Source: Hofstenia miamia (taxonomy: Eukaryota > Xenacoelomorpha > Acoela > Hofsteniidae). Taken from it: a DNA stretch of 44,654 bases. Every line of letters starts with the position of its first letter. The stretch's first letter is position 1. The DNA lies in assembly GCA_900660155.1 (NCBI GenBank), contig CABFPE010000048.1, forward strand, positions 925,388-970,041, read 5' to 3'. Under the pieces are notes generated by a model, which did not search any database, was not told the DNA's origin, and saw only the letters and a list, made by a program, of their open reading frames with translations. Positions 1-13,339 of the stretch are shown piece by piece. The translations under genes and the position numbers were made by a program.

Positions 1-3
<3 letters not shown>

Positions 4-33
<30 letters not shown>
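4..33. repeat. (TA)n microsatellite
   Basis: An uninterrupted TA dinucleotide run of about 15 units at the left edge of the window. It may extend beyond the window. Confidence 0.95.
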
Positions 34-35
<2 letters not shown>

Positions 36-1984
36 ACCGTTAAGCATACATGTATATTACGAAAAAAGTATAGAGAAGGAATGCCTTCCAGAGAAGTAAC
101 GCTTTTTGTACATTTTGACCAAAACCCTTTACTCCTTCAATAGTGAGTGGATTTTATACATAAAAAGCTTACATACTAAGACGGTTATAACACTATATTC
201 CGCAAATTTTCAAATTTCTGTGTAGAAAAGCCATGTTTTGTGAAAATGTGGAATTTATTCATGTTCGAATATTATTTTCAAACTCTATATAGCGCAATCT
301 ACCGGCACTAACTGCTCTAAGCACTTGTATAATTAAAAGAAGGACAAGTCAACGGAAAATAACGTGAATAAGAAATGGGCAGCTGAGAAGATTTGGAAGT
401 AAGCTAATAAAAAATGTTTGTTGAGACTCGTGATCACATTTCTTACGCTATTTGTAAAAACCTCAGTAATCATAAACATCGAAAATTAATATCTATACAT
501 TGCTTATCACGATACTGACTCTTCTCAGATCATGCAAAAAACATATTTTTAGAACATCAACTTGAATTCTCAACCAAATATTATTTTTACATTGGGAACA
601 TTGATCCACCCTGAGTTAAATATCAAGCTAGGCATTTAAGGTATATTATCATTTATCTATCTCTACATTTAACAAACAAAGTATCGCAATGCAAATTAAT
701 ACACACTAGAGAAAGCAACTGTAACTTTGATGATTGAATTGTCACAAGTGGAGAAATAACGTTGTTTTCTAGTGCACTTGAGTGGAGTTCTATGCATTTT
801 CACTTAAGGAAAAGTTGGATAAAATACTAGATACGTTGAAACTATGGGAAGTAATTCTATTATTAAAAAGTCATATTATCGCAACTGCATAGTGCTTAAA
901 TTGCATGCTTTGCAAGACAAATCCAACTTATCATCGTTACGAAATGGTAAAAATAATTAAATTTCATAACGATAGTGTGAAGAATACATCTGTACATGTA
1001 AATAATAATTATGAAGATGGATTTTTTTGATTTAGACGGTAAAATTTGAATCAAAACAAAGTGTTTACATAAAAATAACCACACAAACCAACAAATACAG
1101 TTCATTGTTGATACCCAAACCTAAAACACACCATTTTGCATATTACTATGCTCGGATCTAGCCCAGAGCTCCATATGATTTGGGTATTCAATTGTTTCAT
1201 TAAAATATTCAAAGAAAAAAATTATTTCTACATCATATATAAGTATGTGTATGGATTTGATAAAGCAAAACGAAGAGTAAAATATTAATGAAAGAGAGTA
1301 ATCGCACTATACAACTTGTGATTCGAAAACGTGTTTGTGATCGAGGATGGACATAGATATGACTACTAGACTTCATCCGCAATACAACGTACTCGTACCA
1401 TACGAACCACATATAATATGGACCTACAAATGTATACACATTTATCACAACCCACTGCAGTTTGCATCATCTAAATAAGGTACACATTGTTCGAAAAGTT
1501 GATTAAAATTCTTTTTTTGGCAACTTTGAAAAAAATAACAAAGGTGAAAAACAGTTTAAAATAATGCAAACCTTGAATAATTCGCTGTGTAAACAAAAAA
1601 TTGTGGAGTTTTAGCAATGCAATTTGACATTCAGTGTACTTCACATTGTACATTAGCTGTACATTATCCATAATTTAGAATTTGCTTATCACCTAAATAA
1701 GTTTTCCTTACTATGATTACGATAGTATAATTCCAAGTCTGCGGTTAATCAATGCAGATGATAGCACTTTTCTAGAAAATACATCTCTCAAAGTGCTTAC
1801 ATTGAAAGTGACAAACCGATTTACAGAAATCTGCGAATCAATTTCAAGCATAGAAATCAATCAAACTGAATGTAAACTTATAAAAATTGAGATTCTTAAT
1901 AAATGTTTGGACCAGCTTTGGCATCAAATAAATCATTCAAATTTCTTAATAATCATTTTAAGAAACTTTGCATCTTACAGTTAT
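34..1984. other. AT-rich intergenic DNA, no gene seen
   Basis: Only short open frames of low complexity occur on either strand. None resembles a known domain, and none has splice sites joined to a neighbouring frame. I see no repeat or RNA gene here. Confidence 0.6.
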
Positions 1985-2265
1985 AAAACAATATTATATA
2001 ACAAGGCTTTAGGGGGACGATACCACTCCCTTTTAAAAACCGTCTAAAATGTATTTTGCGGACTTATTATTTAAATATTGTGATAAAAATAAATGTTTAC
2101 AGATTTTCATGCGACAAAACAATTTTTTGAAAAAGGCGTCCTAAAAAACGAGCTGACATTTTTATAAATAGAAACCTTAAAGTTTTTGTTTAATAACCTG
2201 ATAATCATTGCACTTTCTGCAAGAAATGATTAGATGTATAACTTGCAAATAAATAATCATTTTAT
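1985..2265 (+). repeat. Dispersed repeat, copy 1 (pairs with 14318-14582)
   Basis: This stretch aligns by eye along about 270 bases with 14318-14582 in the same orientation. Shared landmarks, in order, are a TTTAGG-GGACGA-CCAC block, a run of T/A with AAACAATTTTTT, a CATAAATA/ATAAATAGA-ACCTTAAA block, and a final ATAATCAT/ATAAATCATT block. Both copies have many substitutions and small gaps, so they are old. The family is not recognised. No terminal repeat or duplication was found. Confidence 0.5.
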
Positions 2266-3054
2266 AATTTTAGGAAAACAATTGAAACGCTTCCCCTTCT
2301 CCTCCCCGTTCGAAATTTTCATAACATAACATTGCTATGCTTAGATATCATATCTGAGTTTGACTACAAACATTTGAAATAATTTGTCACAAAGTTTTTA
2401 TACAAGAAGTAATATTGATAAAAGATACCAGTAAGCAAAAAGCATCTTTCGATGATTGTATATGCATTTAAATATTTATAATATACTCTATTCAGCATCA
2501 AACATCGACTAAATAAAATACCTCACTTGTTCTCTTTATTTCTTCTAGATTCATTAGCATTACCTGGGTGAATTTGAGACGCCAACTGTTAAATAAGTTA
2601 AACTCATTCACAAAAACTTAAGGGGCACCATGCCTTAAGTTAACATTTTGTAAAAGCTTGCAAAAAAAGTAAAATCCTAACCTGCAATTTCGAACACAAT
2701 GCATTCTTAAGTAATGAATGACGATACTTCAAAAAAATTCAAGGATGGAGTCCAAAATGCAAATTTACTTAGCTGAAGAAGACAGTGTGTGTAATTGAAG
2801 AACGCTTAGTAAGCATGACAGAAAACGGTAAAGGCAAATCAAATTTGAAGAGGGCCAATTTGCACTCAACATAAAACGGAGACATCACCTAAGGATGGTA
2901 CTTGATATTAGCGATAGATGATCCCATGAAATATATCAAAAACAAAAATTAGAAAATGTTGATACAATAGTCTTCTGTAATGAACAAATTGCTAAGGTGA
3001 AATGATGACAGCAAGTATCTCTTGCATCAAACTTGAGTTGATAGTTAATACACT
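2266..3054. other. Intergenic DNA, nothing recognised
   Basis: AT-rich sequence without supportable open frames, repeats or RNA signatures. Confidence 0.5.
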
Positions 3055-3089
<35 letters not shown>

Positions 3090-3090
3090 C
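3055..3090. repeat. Compound (CA)n(TA)n microsatellite
   Basis: A CA run passes directly into a TA run, followed by degenerate TATA/AAATA-rich sequence to about 3125. Confidence 0.9.
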
Positions 3091-4014
3091 ATAAATATTT
3101 ATATATATATATAAATAAATTTATATATTGTGTTTGAAAAGGCTGTACCCAACTTTCAATGCCATGTTACAGCTGTTGTACTTCATGGATCGATAACAAC
3201 AGTGATGCACAATCCTTGTTTTCAAATTAATTTAAGCAACCTTAAATTATTCGGAAAAACTTAAATGATAATGTAACGTACAGATGATTAAAGGAAATGA
3301 TATACAAACTACCATAAAATCAGTAGATGTCTTGCATTTTCCATTTTGAGTGTTTTTCGTCTGATAATTAACTCTAGAGCATCTTTCATTTGCTGGACAG
3401 GATAAGAATTTTTTTCTTCAATAGTTTTTAGTACCTGCTAAGATTAAATTATCATTATAAATGATTAGTTATTTAATTCATTACAATGAATTTAAATTAC
3501 TAGTCATTAAAATTACACTGATATATATTCAACATTAAATAATTAAATTATTATTTAAATTATAAATTATTATTACATCACTGGATACGAATATTTAAAG
3601 GCTGAAGTTTTGTTAAGCAAAGCCACATAGGAATATTTGATTATAATCCCAAGTTAAAAGTCGAAATTTGAAAATGTAGATCGTGGTGTTTTCATGTAAA
3701 TAGTTTACTAATCTAATGTGCTATATTTCACAAGAACAAGAATTCAATGCATGAATAAATAACTATTAAACAACCGTTGTTTGATCAATAGCTTAGTTCA
3801 TGTTGGAATAGCTCTTCATCCCTCAATTAAAGAGAAGGAGGTTTTCAATAACAATCTTCCACCAATCTCCATCACACTGGTTGCTTTAAGTTCATGCTTT
3901 ATTGAACAATAAATTTCTAGGAAGATGGATCGCAACGGACGAGTTAGCCGTTTTTATTGGTCTGCTAGCAATCCCGTCTCGACTTCTATCGTGTGAGATA
4001 TCTCAAAGATTGAA

Positions 4015-4107
4015 TCAGCTGCTAATCCTCACAATCGAAAGAGTCTCGATGATATCTTCGAACACATCGTCCGATGCTTTTTGTGCTTGCAGGGAGAAAG
4101 TGGCCAT
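4015..4107 (-). other. Possible short exon or micro-ORF, unrecognised
   Basis: A minus-strand frame reads 30 residues from an ATG, beginning MATFSLQAQKASDD, before TGA. It sits in a patch (about 3920-4105) richer in G+C than its surroundings, with protein-like composition (acidic, amphipathic). A GTGAGG near the end could be a splice donor, but no partner exon was found. I do not recognise it, and it may be chance. Confidence 0.15.
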
Positions 4108-4223
4108 TTTGACTAAATTTTACTGTTAATTTAAATTGCGTTGTACTTTTCTACTATCAGTTTAAAGTATTTTTGGATATCACACTGAAAACCGTGCTAA
4201 ATTGATATGTAGTAATTGCCCAC

Positions 4224-4227
<4 letters not shown>

Positions 4228-4255
<28 letters not shown>
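4228..4255. repeat. (TA)n microsatellite
   Basis: Pure TA run of about 14 units. Confidence 0.9.
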
Positions 4256-5108
4256 TAGGGTTTTCCATATTTTGGTAATGTTTGAAAAGTTGCGGTTGAA
4301 CAATCTGATGTGCAGTTTTGCATAAAAATCACTGTGCAAAAAAATCCAAATAGTTTGAACATTAAATCTTCCTTAATAGCGATAAAGTTTTGCACTCAAA
4401 ATTTTAGTAATTACCAGAGTCCCCTGTTGACAAATATACATTTTCTAATATTTCTGTAAAATTTTCAGCAATAAGAGGCTAAATCGACAAATTATAATTG
4501 ATAAAATGCCTTAGCGTTTTCAGGAATTCATTGCGTCATTAATGATATCACAATTGCAAAATCAAGCTTGTCAAACTAATGTTTTCAAAGTTGAATTGAA
4601 TTTGAATGCGTATACACAAAAACTTTCTTGCTAGTACTTTTTATTAATGTATGATTTGTACTGTAATTTAAAGTTTTATTTTTTTACTCTACATCTGAAG
4701 ACATTTAGAAGCATTATGGTTACATACCTTGCAGAGATGCTTTATGTTTAAATACTAAACCATTACATTGCATTTGTAATCATTAATACTTTCATTTTAC
4801 CAAAACTATCAACTTATGAAAAACACAATTACATAACTCAATAAGAAAAACCATTTAAAATTAAACATTCTGGAAAAGGGAGGGACATTAGGAAATTTTC
4901 CAAAATGCCATGGTTACATCATCAAAGACATAATGACTTCTTGAAAACTCCTAACATCGAAAATGCAAAAAATTAATACTTGGTAACAGATGATTCCCCT
5001 AATTACAGCAATTTTGAGGGAAAAACTTCATGGCTTCTGAGGCAATTCTGCACCACATCAGGTTGTTCAAACCCAACTCTTTAAGCATGTCCAAGTGTGG
5101 ACAACACT

Positions 5109-5128
5109 AATATATATATATATATATA
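5109..5128. repeat. (TA)n microsatellite
   Basis: Pure TA run of about 10 units. Confidence 0.85.
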
Positions 5129-5939
5129 ACCAGATTGTGAATCATTTGGTTTTGGTGCATTCATTTAAAGAGCATAAAATCTATTATATACCTTCCATAG
5201 ACTGAGTATAAAAACTGTTTATACCTTCCCATATAGAAAATCATAATTTTAGGTTTTTAATGAATCTATGGGCTGCATCAAATGATTTTCGAAAACTTTA
5301 TTGCCAAATATTTTGTCAATTTAAAAATTTACATGCCTGTAGACTTCTAATTTAATTAAGATATAACACAAAACATTAGTTGCAAGTGATGAACACGCCC
5401 TCTAAATCTTAAAAAAATTCTAGATATTGATTTTTGCAATATTCATCTCATTATAAAAGGCTAGACAACACTCGTTGTAATCAGAAATGCTGCGAATAAC
5501 ACTTCACCCTGATACATTAAAATAACTCGTTCCAATTTAGAAATGGAATGATGTACTTGAGAATTATCTGTCTCAGTAAATAAATCCCGAATATTAATTT
5601 CGTTCCAATGCATAATCTTTTTCATTAAAGTTTATTTTTAAATAAAAAAATACATTTCCATTATGCATTGGAGTAATACATGCACATTTTCAAAATAGAT
5701 TCGAAGCAACTGCAATGAAGCATTGCGTAGGTGAACCTGTTTATCCTCACTAGCAACAACAATTAAAAATTGCTAAGTTAGGATATTACAAAGGGAATTA
5801 TCCCTATTAACTTTAAACACCCTGGTGATATTTAACAATTTTTCATGATCCTATAAAATTTTAAACGCTTATAGCTCAAAAACTATTAATCGTGTGCTCA
5901 ATCTGTAAGCACCACATGATTGAAGAGGGTCTCCTCTTT

Positions 5940-5998
5940 CTTTTTCGCTCTAAATCCGCGCGCTGGCCGCTGCGCAAAGTCGCCGGGCACGCATCAAT
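5940..5998. other. GC-rich patch of unknown origin
   Basis: About 60 bases of locally high G+C (it includes GCGCGCTGGCCGCTGCGC) in otherwise AT-rich DNA. It lies inside a chance 60-codon open frame (5920-6102), which shows no recognisable domain. It could be a remnant of a repeat or of transferred sequence. No inverted ends or duplications were found. Confidence 0.4.
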
Positions 5999-6102
5999 GG
6001 GTTTGGAATATCTTTGCACATATTAAGAAACAGTCAAAGTTATTGTTGCCTCTAGGGGCTCAAAACCTAAATACATTAACACTAGGAATGGAGAGAATTT
6101 AA

Positions 6103-9100
6103 ATCTTTTTCAAAAATTCGAAAATTTCTAAGAAAAGTTGTTAATCAATTCAACAATCTCTGCCACAACAATAAGCTTTAATAGAAATTTTCAAAATTGC
6201 ATTAATGTATGTTCTTTGTAAATGTGGAAAAACGGTTTGTCCTTTAAAACAGACGCTAGGCTGTTTAAGGTTAAGGTGTAGAAATTGAGTAGCTCAACAC
6301 CTGAAACAGAACAATCTAGAAAAATGAATTATGAAAAGCAGCACACGGTAATCTAGACCAAATTCACCAAAGCCAATTGAGTGCAGGCATTACGGAAGTA
6401 GAAGTTTATCTAAGAGAGGGGAGTGTGCAATGTACTAAATTTTCTATAATATCAAAAAATATAAGTCTGCATACTTGATAATAGGTCAAATTTTGGGAAT
6501 TGTTATGCTGACTAGCAATTTCATCAGTAAATGAAAATATTCTTTAAATTTTTTATGGTGTGAAAATGAAAATTGTTGCAATATTTCTGAAGTTCCACAC
6601 TTTTAATAATAGGCACACCATATATTTTAAAATGGCGCAGTTAAAATACTGTAAACTTTATGAGATAAATCAACATGTTTAAGACGAGTACTGTAGGATA
6701 TGTAAATCAAGTAAATAGTATCGAGTATAAACTATATAATTTTATGATATGTAAGAACTAGTAATGCACAAAACATCATGGTTGGATTACCGAATTTATG
6801 ATGCAATATATAATTGATAGCAGCCTCAATTGTGTTGATTTAATGATACTTAAAAGCATATTTCTACAAAGGAATTCAACGGAAAATTTTTATAAAGTCA
6901 AAATGTTTATTTCTATCACAAATACATTGCAAAATTTATTTAGACAACAAAAACATGAGTTTTGCAAATACTTTATGTGGTTTTACGGTCAAAAAAGTAA
7001 AAAAATTTTTGTGTCAAAATTAGGCTAAAATCGGCTATTTAAAGCCTAAAATTCTTTATTTTGCTCATCAAATTTTGAATACAAATTTAACTAGATCTTC
7101 TAATGCCATTCCTGCACAAAGTTTTTCACAAATTCGTAAACTTTCATCTAAGGTCAACTGCTTTTATGTTGAAAACAGTTATTTTAAACTGTACTTTAAG
7201 AACTTTAAAACACGCTTGGAGCAATACATACTCAGTTTAAAGTCGTTGAAATTTTACCATTAGTTCAAAAAAATCAAAATTGCTTAGTTTCTCGGTTAAT
7301 ATTTTTGGTCAAAATACTAAACTTTTAGGTCAACAATAAAAACCCTAGAAATAATTGATAATGAAGAAATTTTGGCTCCGATCAGGCTGGGAGATTCATT
7401 CCAAAAATGGGTTTGAATCTTTTAATGTTTTCTATATTTTTTAAGAGACCTTACGACTCATTTCGCTTTTAGAAAGAATTTTTGAGAAAAAAAACTAATT
7501 TTAAGAAAGATTTATCTATGCGAAAAAGCAACATTGAATAACTGAAGTTTTCTAATCAGAAAGACGCAATTGATAAATATGGACTGTATAGAGTTACGTC
7601 TAAGGAATTTAACTACACAAAGGAAAGAAATTGGAGACAACTAGAAAGGTGAATTGTTTTAAACGTTCATTACCGGATTTCTTAAAGTTTAAAAAATGTC
7701 CCTAGCACGAACTTGGGAGTTACCTTAGTTAGTTAAAACGGCGAAAAAGCTTACGGCGGACGGTTAAATTTTCACAACCAAGATTGATAAATGCGATATA
7801 GATTATTGCCAATTAAAGCAATGCAGTCTTTGTTTAAAAGTCAATCCTATAAACTCTTTGAAGTTCTTGGAACGTGTGTTCTAAATATTGCATTTCAATA
7901 TACAAGTATAAACACTTGATATAATTTTTTGTATCTTTCATACAGAGCATTTCTGTGAATGACTTGACTACTAATGACAAAGACGAAAGCCAATGAAATT
8001 AAGACAAACAGCGCGTGCTAAATACTTACACTCTTGACATTTTCGCTCACTGTCAAACTAGCAATTTATATTAATAGTAAATAAAAATTCATGGAATAAA
8101 TTCTAGGGATTGTAGGATTCACCGTATCACTTCGCAAACATTCAACATCATTGTTATGATGAGGGATAATGTATCAACGAGTAGAGAACCAAAAATTAAC
8201 AGGTTTCAATTACAAATATAGAAAAAAGAAAGCCTTTTTCGATAGGTAAATAACAGAATTTAAGGAATTCAAGATAACTGCACCCGTCTATAATTATATC
8301 GGGATTAATACTACCGTACGAAAAAGATATGGGAACAGTGAACTGATATTTTGATTAGAGGTGTATCTTAGTTTAAAGAGAAGCCAATCATCTGGATGCA
8401 GCAATTTTTCCTATTAGTTCACATGTGTATAACATTAATTGATTGACGGCAAAGACCTTAACTCAAGGTATACATTGTAACAGGTCATAGCAATTATTTC
8501 CTCGCAATCATAAGCGTTAATTCTAAAAATGAATGTTTCTGAATTCATTCTACAAACACTAGTTGTGAAAATAGTACTGCAGACAACTTCGAACCTCTTG
8601 TCATTGAACTTACCTATTAATATGGACTATCTACCTTGATTTACCTCCAAACATTTTTTGAATATTAATTTATAGCAAATATACAATTAAAGCCGAGATG
8701 GAAATGAGGTGAAGCTGATCGGGGTGGGTACACATGGAGCAAAAACTTACCCGGGTTGACAAAAACAAAAAACTGGAAAAATTGACAATTTTAGACATTC
8801 TACTGCAAAGCAATTTTTAATGTACCAATATTGCCTGTTTGATAATATTGGGATATATTTGGAAACTTAGTCGCATTTTCAAAGATTAATTATCACATAT
8901 TCTTAGCTCTCAGTGAAATTTGATTCTATCCAATAGTACTAATGAACTCTTTTTGATCTGAACTTAATTGTTGTCAACATCCTTTACAATTACACTGGAA
9001 AAAATGAAGTTATCCTTGCATAAAAATATTGGCTTAAGAAGCTTTTTAAAGCTGAAATTAAATTTTCTGTTGCTATCCTGTTTTGTACTATGTATTAACT

Positions 9101-9608
9101 ACATAATTATTGTTAGATGTCTAAGCAGTAAGGATTCAGAATATCGGGCAGTGGTGATGCAGGTGTAGTATTATGAAAATTGTCGTAAAACCAATTTGGG
9201 ATCATAAAATATCGCAAACAGTTTTTGGAGCAATTGATAAGTAAATAAAACGCGTTGGACAATATTGGGTAGAGGTGAGCACGGAATATGGTCAGGGCAC
9301 AAAGTCTCTGGCACGGGGTGGGGCAATTTGCAAAAATATGTCCCACTTGCACCTGCGATTAAAATTACCATACTATCAGCATAAGCTTATCAAGTCTGCA
9401 CTCTACGAAAACTTTTCTAGTTATCGTTCTAACAAAATCATATGTATAATGAAGGATGAAATTTTAAGAATGAAAATATCCGATCGTTTACATTTAATAG
9501 AAAAACAATGAATTAATGTATGACTAGGCCATTAAAATAATTAACGAAAACTAAATTAGAGAAACAGGATAGGAAATTAAATGAACCATAATGAAGATGT
9601 ACTGTAAC
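6103..9608. other. Intergenic DNA, no gene seen
   Basis: About 3.5 kb of AT-rich sequence with only short, lysine/phenylalanine/asparagine-rich chance frames. The stretch 9120-9360 is somewhat less AT-rich and could be a short degenerate repeat, but I see no promoter boxes or tail. Confidence 0.5.
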
Positions 9609-9904
9609 TAGTGTTCTGCGGCCACGGCTTAGCCGTTAGTCGACATTAGCCGCAGCAAAGGATTTTGTTGTACAACCAAAATCGCGGCTAAGATTCATTT
9701 TGGAACATCATGACAAACAATTTATTTCCATGATTTTTATTTGTATATTTGATTTTAAGACTTAGTCGTTTGACCATTTTATTGTTCGAACTATGAGCAT
9801 GTTTTAATTATTCCATTGAAAATTGCAGTATTTCACTTAGTAGTCCTAAAAAATCACGGCTAAAGGATTACGGCCAAGAAAATTGCCTTGGCCCTAGAAC
9901 ACTA
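9609..9904. mobile_element. hAT-type MITE with TAGTGTTCT ends
   Basis: The element begins TAGTGTTCTGCGGCCA and its other end, read on the minus strand, begins TAGTGTTCTAGGGCCA, giving imperfect terminal inverted repeats of about 16 bp. The flanks are ACTGTAAC (9601-9608) and ATTGTAAC (9905-9912), an 8-bp target-site duplication with one mismatch. The 296-bp length, lack of coding capacity and 8-bp duplication fit a non-autonomous hAT element. The ends carry several copies of GCGGCTAA/TTAGCCG, as expected of subterminal transposase-binding repeats. No partner transposase with these ends is in the window. Confidence 0.85.
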
Positions 9905-10816
9905 ATTGTAACTCGAATTTTATGTAAATGTTTCATTAAAAACTTGAAAAAATATTCCCAATTCTGAAATTGTTAGCTCCTCACTTCCCTTCTACAAATT
10001 TAAACTGTAAACAATGGTTACCAATGCCATCTAATTAAAGTAAAATAGCAACAGTATTTTGCATTTAGAAGCATTGCGGTTTGTATGAAACAAAAACATT
10101 TATTAGCTGTCAGCATTTAGATACTTTCATTAAATACTTAAGCTCTGAGAGCTGAATGTAATTTTAAAAAATAATTAGTATGTACTTCCTTTACAATAAA
10201 CATCAATGAGCGACATTATAATGAACCTAGCGGGTCGGTTTCTGTCTCCGGTCAACTGACAAGAAAGGAGAAATAATCAATAAATCCTGTTCAATATACG
10301 CATGAATCGATTTTGATTCTGCAGACGAAAATATGAAAAATATTAATAAATATTACACTAATTCCTGAATTCCATTGCTTCGGAATGATTGGAAACAAGA
10401 ATTAAAATCAGAAGGCGAATAGACAAAAGCGAGACAGTCACAACAACTGTTGTGAAGTCAAAAATTAAAAATAGATATAGTTGCCTTTTTAGGAAAGAAA
10501 AATTGCAGATAAATTTAACTTAGTGCATTTGTAAAATGTGACGTGTCTTATTAATTGATAAGAAAATTCAATGAAAACAAAGAAATAGTATTCAATTCAA
10601 ATGCTGCAACATGGGTTTTTTGGGCCTTCAGGGTCCAAGGGGCATACAATAAAATGAAATAATCTATTCTAAAGTCCAATATTGGTCAAAATATTCTTTA
10701 TATACTATGGAGAACTGAATTACATTGCGAAAACCTTGCTGAAAATCGCCTTAAATATAAGACCATTTGTTTGTTATCATGATGAAATATAAACTAATGT
10801 CTCTAGTAGTAGCGAT
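9905..10816. other. Intergenic DNA, nothing recognised
   Basis: AT-rich sequence with no supportable feature apart from the flanking MITE duplications. Confidence 0.5.
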
Positions 10817-11196
10817 CAGGGTTGGCATGTTTTAAACACGATCAGTTTAAAACATGTTTTAAACACTGTTTAAAAAAACTGTTTTTTGCAATGTTTTTTT
10901 AATTTTTTTTTCAAATTTATTTAGAACTTTTGGAAAGTTTGCAAAATAATTTTTGGGTTTCATCCATTCTTCCTTTCATAACCGATTTTATACCGCAAAA
11001 ACCGTTAAACTTGGGTTTGTTTACGTGCATGGAACGAAAAACAAATGTTGATATGTTCATCATAATTCAATGTTTGCTACAATATGAATTTTCAGTAAAA
11101 TTTTAGTATCTTGAGGTGGACCTCTTTAAAAGCAAAAACATTGTTTTAAACGTTTAAAACGTTTTTATTTAAAAAAACACTTTTTTGCCAACCCTG
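10817..11196. mobile_element. hAT-type MITE, CAGGGTTGGCA family, copy 1
   Basis: Both ends start CAGGGTTGGCA when read inward (11-bp terminal inverted repeat). The flanks GTAGCGAT (10809-10816) and GTAGAGAT (11197-11204) form an 8-bp duplication with one mismatch. The 380-bp element is non-coding. Its ends carry repeated GTTTTAAAC/GTTTAAAAC palindromes, probable subterminal transposase-binding sites. It is homologous over its whole length to 37983-38322, so this is a real dispersed family. Confidence 0.92.
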
Positions 11197-11204
11197 GTAG
11201 AGAT

Positions 11205-13275
11205 GGAAATTCACTATATTACAACCATGCAATAACCTTGTATTCTAAGGCGACTGGGGGTAGGTTCCAAATCACATTAAATCAGAAAGCCAAGGTTGGA
11301 TACAATAATGACACATTCCGAAATTAAGTTCATTGCTAAGCACAATCATAATGTATAAGAAAATTAACAGGGTTTACGGATTTGTTTCTGAAAACAAATT
11401 TTAGATAAGACGAGTTGCAAAATGGAAATTATGTTGTAAACAATTCGATTTGGAACAGGGTTTTTACCCAAATCTCAAAGTCATATTTAAATTTTAAGAC
11501 TATTGATATTTATGCGCAGCCGGCTAGCTTGCTGTTTTTCACTAGAATGAAGTTTTGTGTTACTAAAGAAACTATTGGGCAAAATTTTGACCGAATATTT
11601 ATTATTATTATTGTAATAAACATATTAAACTTTCCATTTTCAATCAGATGCTTTGTCAATTAATAATAAATCATACTTCGATGTTAAATAAGTCATAGTT
11701 TGTTGAGGTCATATTTGGATAATAATTGCATTAAAAAGTCTCTGGAAATCAGTGATAATTTTGAAAATTGAGATACCGGTACTCGAAAAAACCCAAAACT
11801 AAAACTTGAAATGCGAAACACGTATTGAAAAGCAATAATTGTCTACCTCATATTAACAACCGTGGGCGTAAAAGGTGAATACATTTTTATGAAAATGTGA
11901 TTATAGATGCTGTCAAATCGAATTGGAGGAAAATCTGTTAAAAATTCTGAAATAAAAGAGAATTGCAAATCTCTTTATAACTTCCAAAAAATTAAATTGT
12001 AATAGGTGTAAATTTCGACAATAATTTTGTTTTCAATTGGAGTTGGCTATAGAATAAAGTCACATCACAGTTGTAAATGGACGATGCGAGCCAGGGCCGA
12101 TAATGCAAGGCCAAGGTCGGCCGCGAATATAGTAATACCAGGTTCCTCTAAATATTCTGAAATTCGTTTCGTCATTTATGTTTCAAGTTCAATGTTAGTC
12201 TCAGTTAGGGGCGGATAAAAAAAGAGGAGGGATTCCAGGGATGCACTCCTCTAATACAGTTAAACTTCTCTTTGAAAGACGAATAACCAGAAACATGCTC
12301 CTCTATTTACATGCATATAGGACACACCACATTCACTGCAAAATAATGTGTTTATGATTTTGTTACGTTTTGTCCTGTTTGCGCAAATTACCCAATCAAT
12401 TTTCTATAGAAAATTGTTCGAAGCATCCATTTATTCATAGCAATCCAATAGAATGAGGGGTCTTATCAATGATCGCCAAATGAACATCATTATAACACGT
12501 TGCTTTGCTAGTAGCATTCTTACATTTCTGTAAAAATGGGTTGGGGTTGGTACAACTTGAAGTATTTTAACAGGTGATAAAGTTACTAGCATTTACAACT
12601 CTGTGTCAGATGATGGATTTGCATGCGATGATTCAACATCAAACAGATTTAGTTCCTCATTAAAGACTAAAAAATTAAAGAAGATATATAAAATAGAAAA
12701 TATATTTTACGAAGCTATAGAGTTTGAACTGACTTCGAACGACACGTGATGAAAAGTTTATTCGAAGTTAAGCATCTTTCATTGAGCACCATAAGTCATT
12801 CAGAAATAAAATATGTTATACAACAACAAATTTCCCAATTAAATCAAAATGGGTGAAGATTCAAAATAACATTAGTGAGATAAGTAAATTTTTCATTCGT
12901 TTTTCTCAGTACACTAAATAAAGTGTCCACATAAATGGAACATATATAGGTGTTTCTTTGAAATTTGACCACTAAATGCATACTACAACCTTACATTAAA
13001 TTTAGAAAAGCTAGAATAGCATGAAAATGGCCTCCACTGAATTGATGAGAATTACTTACAAAATACATAAAAGTTGAAGTTTCGCATGAGCGGAAACATT
13101 AAAACAATTCATTAAGTGAAATTTTAAATCTCCATTACTAAGAAAAAAGCTTATAATTTTGGAAGGTCAACACTTGCTCTGATTAATTGCTCGACATTTA
13201 TTACGAAATGTCTGCCTATTTTTAGCGCTCTGCTTTCGTTGAACATTTATATGTAGATAGAAATAGCATATTTAT
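11205..13275. other. Intergenic DNA, no gene seen
   Basis: Short chance frames only. A small, less AT-rich patch near 12085-12130 has no recognisable content. Confidence 0.5.
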
Positions 13276-13339
13276 AAATGAGACTAGCGTGGCTTTCGCA
13301 TAAACCTTAGCATAGATTTATGAAAGCTGGTCTCATTTT
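13276..13339 (+). other. Imperfect hairpin
   Basis: AAATGAGACTAGC on the 5' side pairs with GCTGGTCTCATTT on the 3' side. Further TTTC/GAAA and ATAAA/TTTAT pairing follows after bulges, closing a loop of roughly 10 bases. The size resembles a small-RNA precursor, but the bulges are strongly asymmetric, so a fold-back remnant is equally likely. Confidence 0.3.

Noticed and set aside
9113..9371. SINE or tRNA-derived repeat suspected from the less AT-rich composition
   Set aside because: No A/B box pair, tail or target duplication could be identified, and the overlapping frames on both strands show no domain.
10029..10140. Similarity between 4690-4800 and 10029-10140 (ATTTAGAAGCATT block and ATACTTTCATTA block)
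   Set aside because: Only two short blocks match; not above what is expected in AT-rich DNA.
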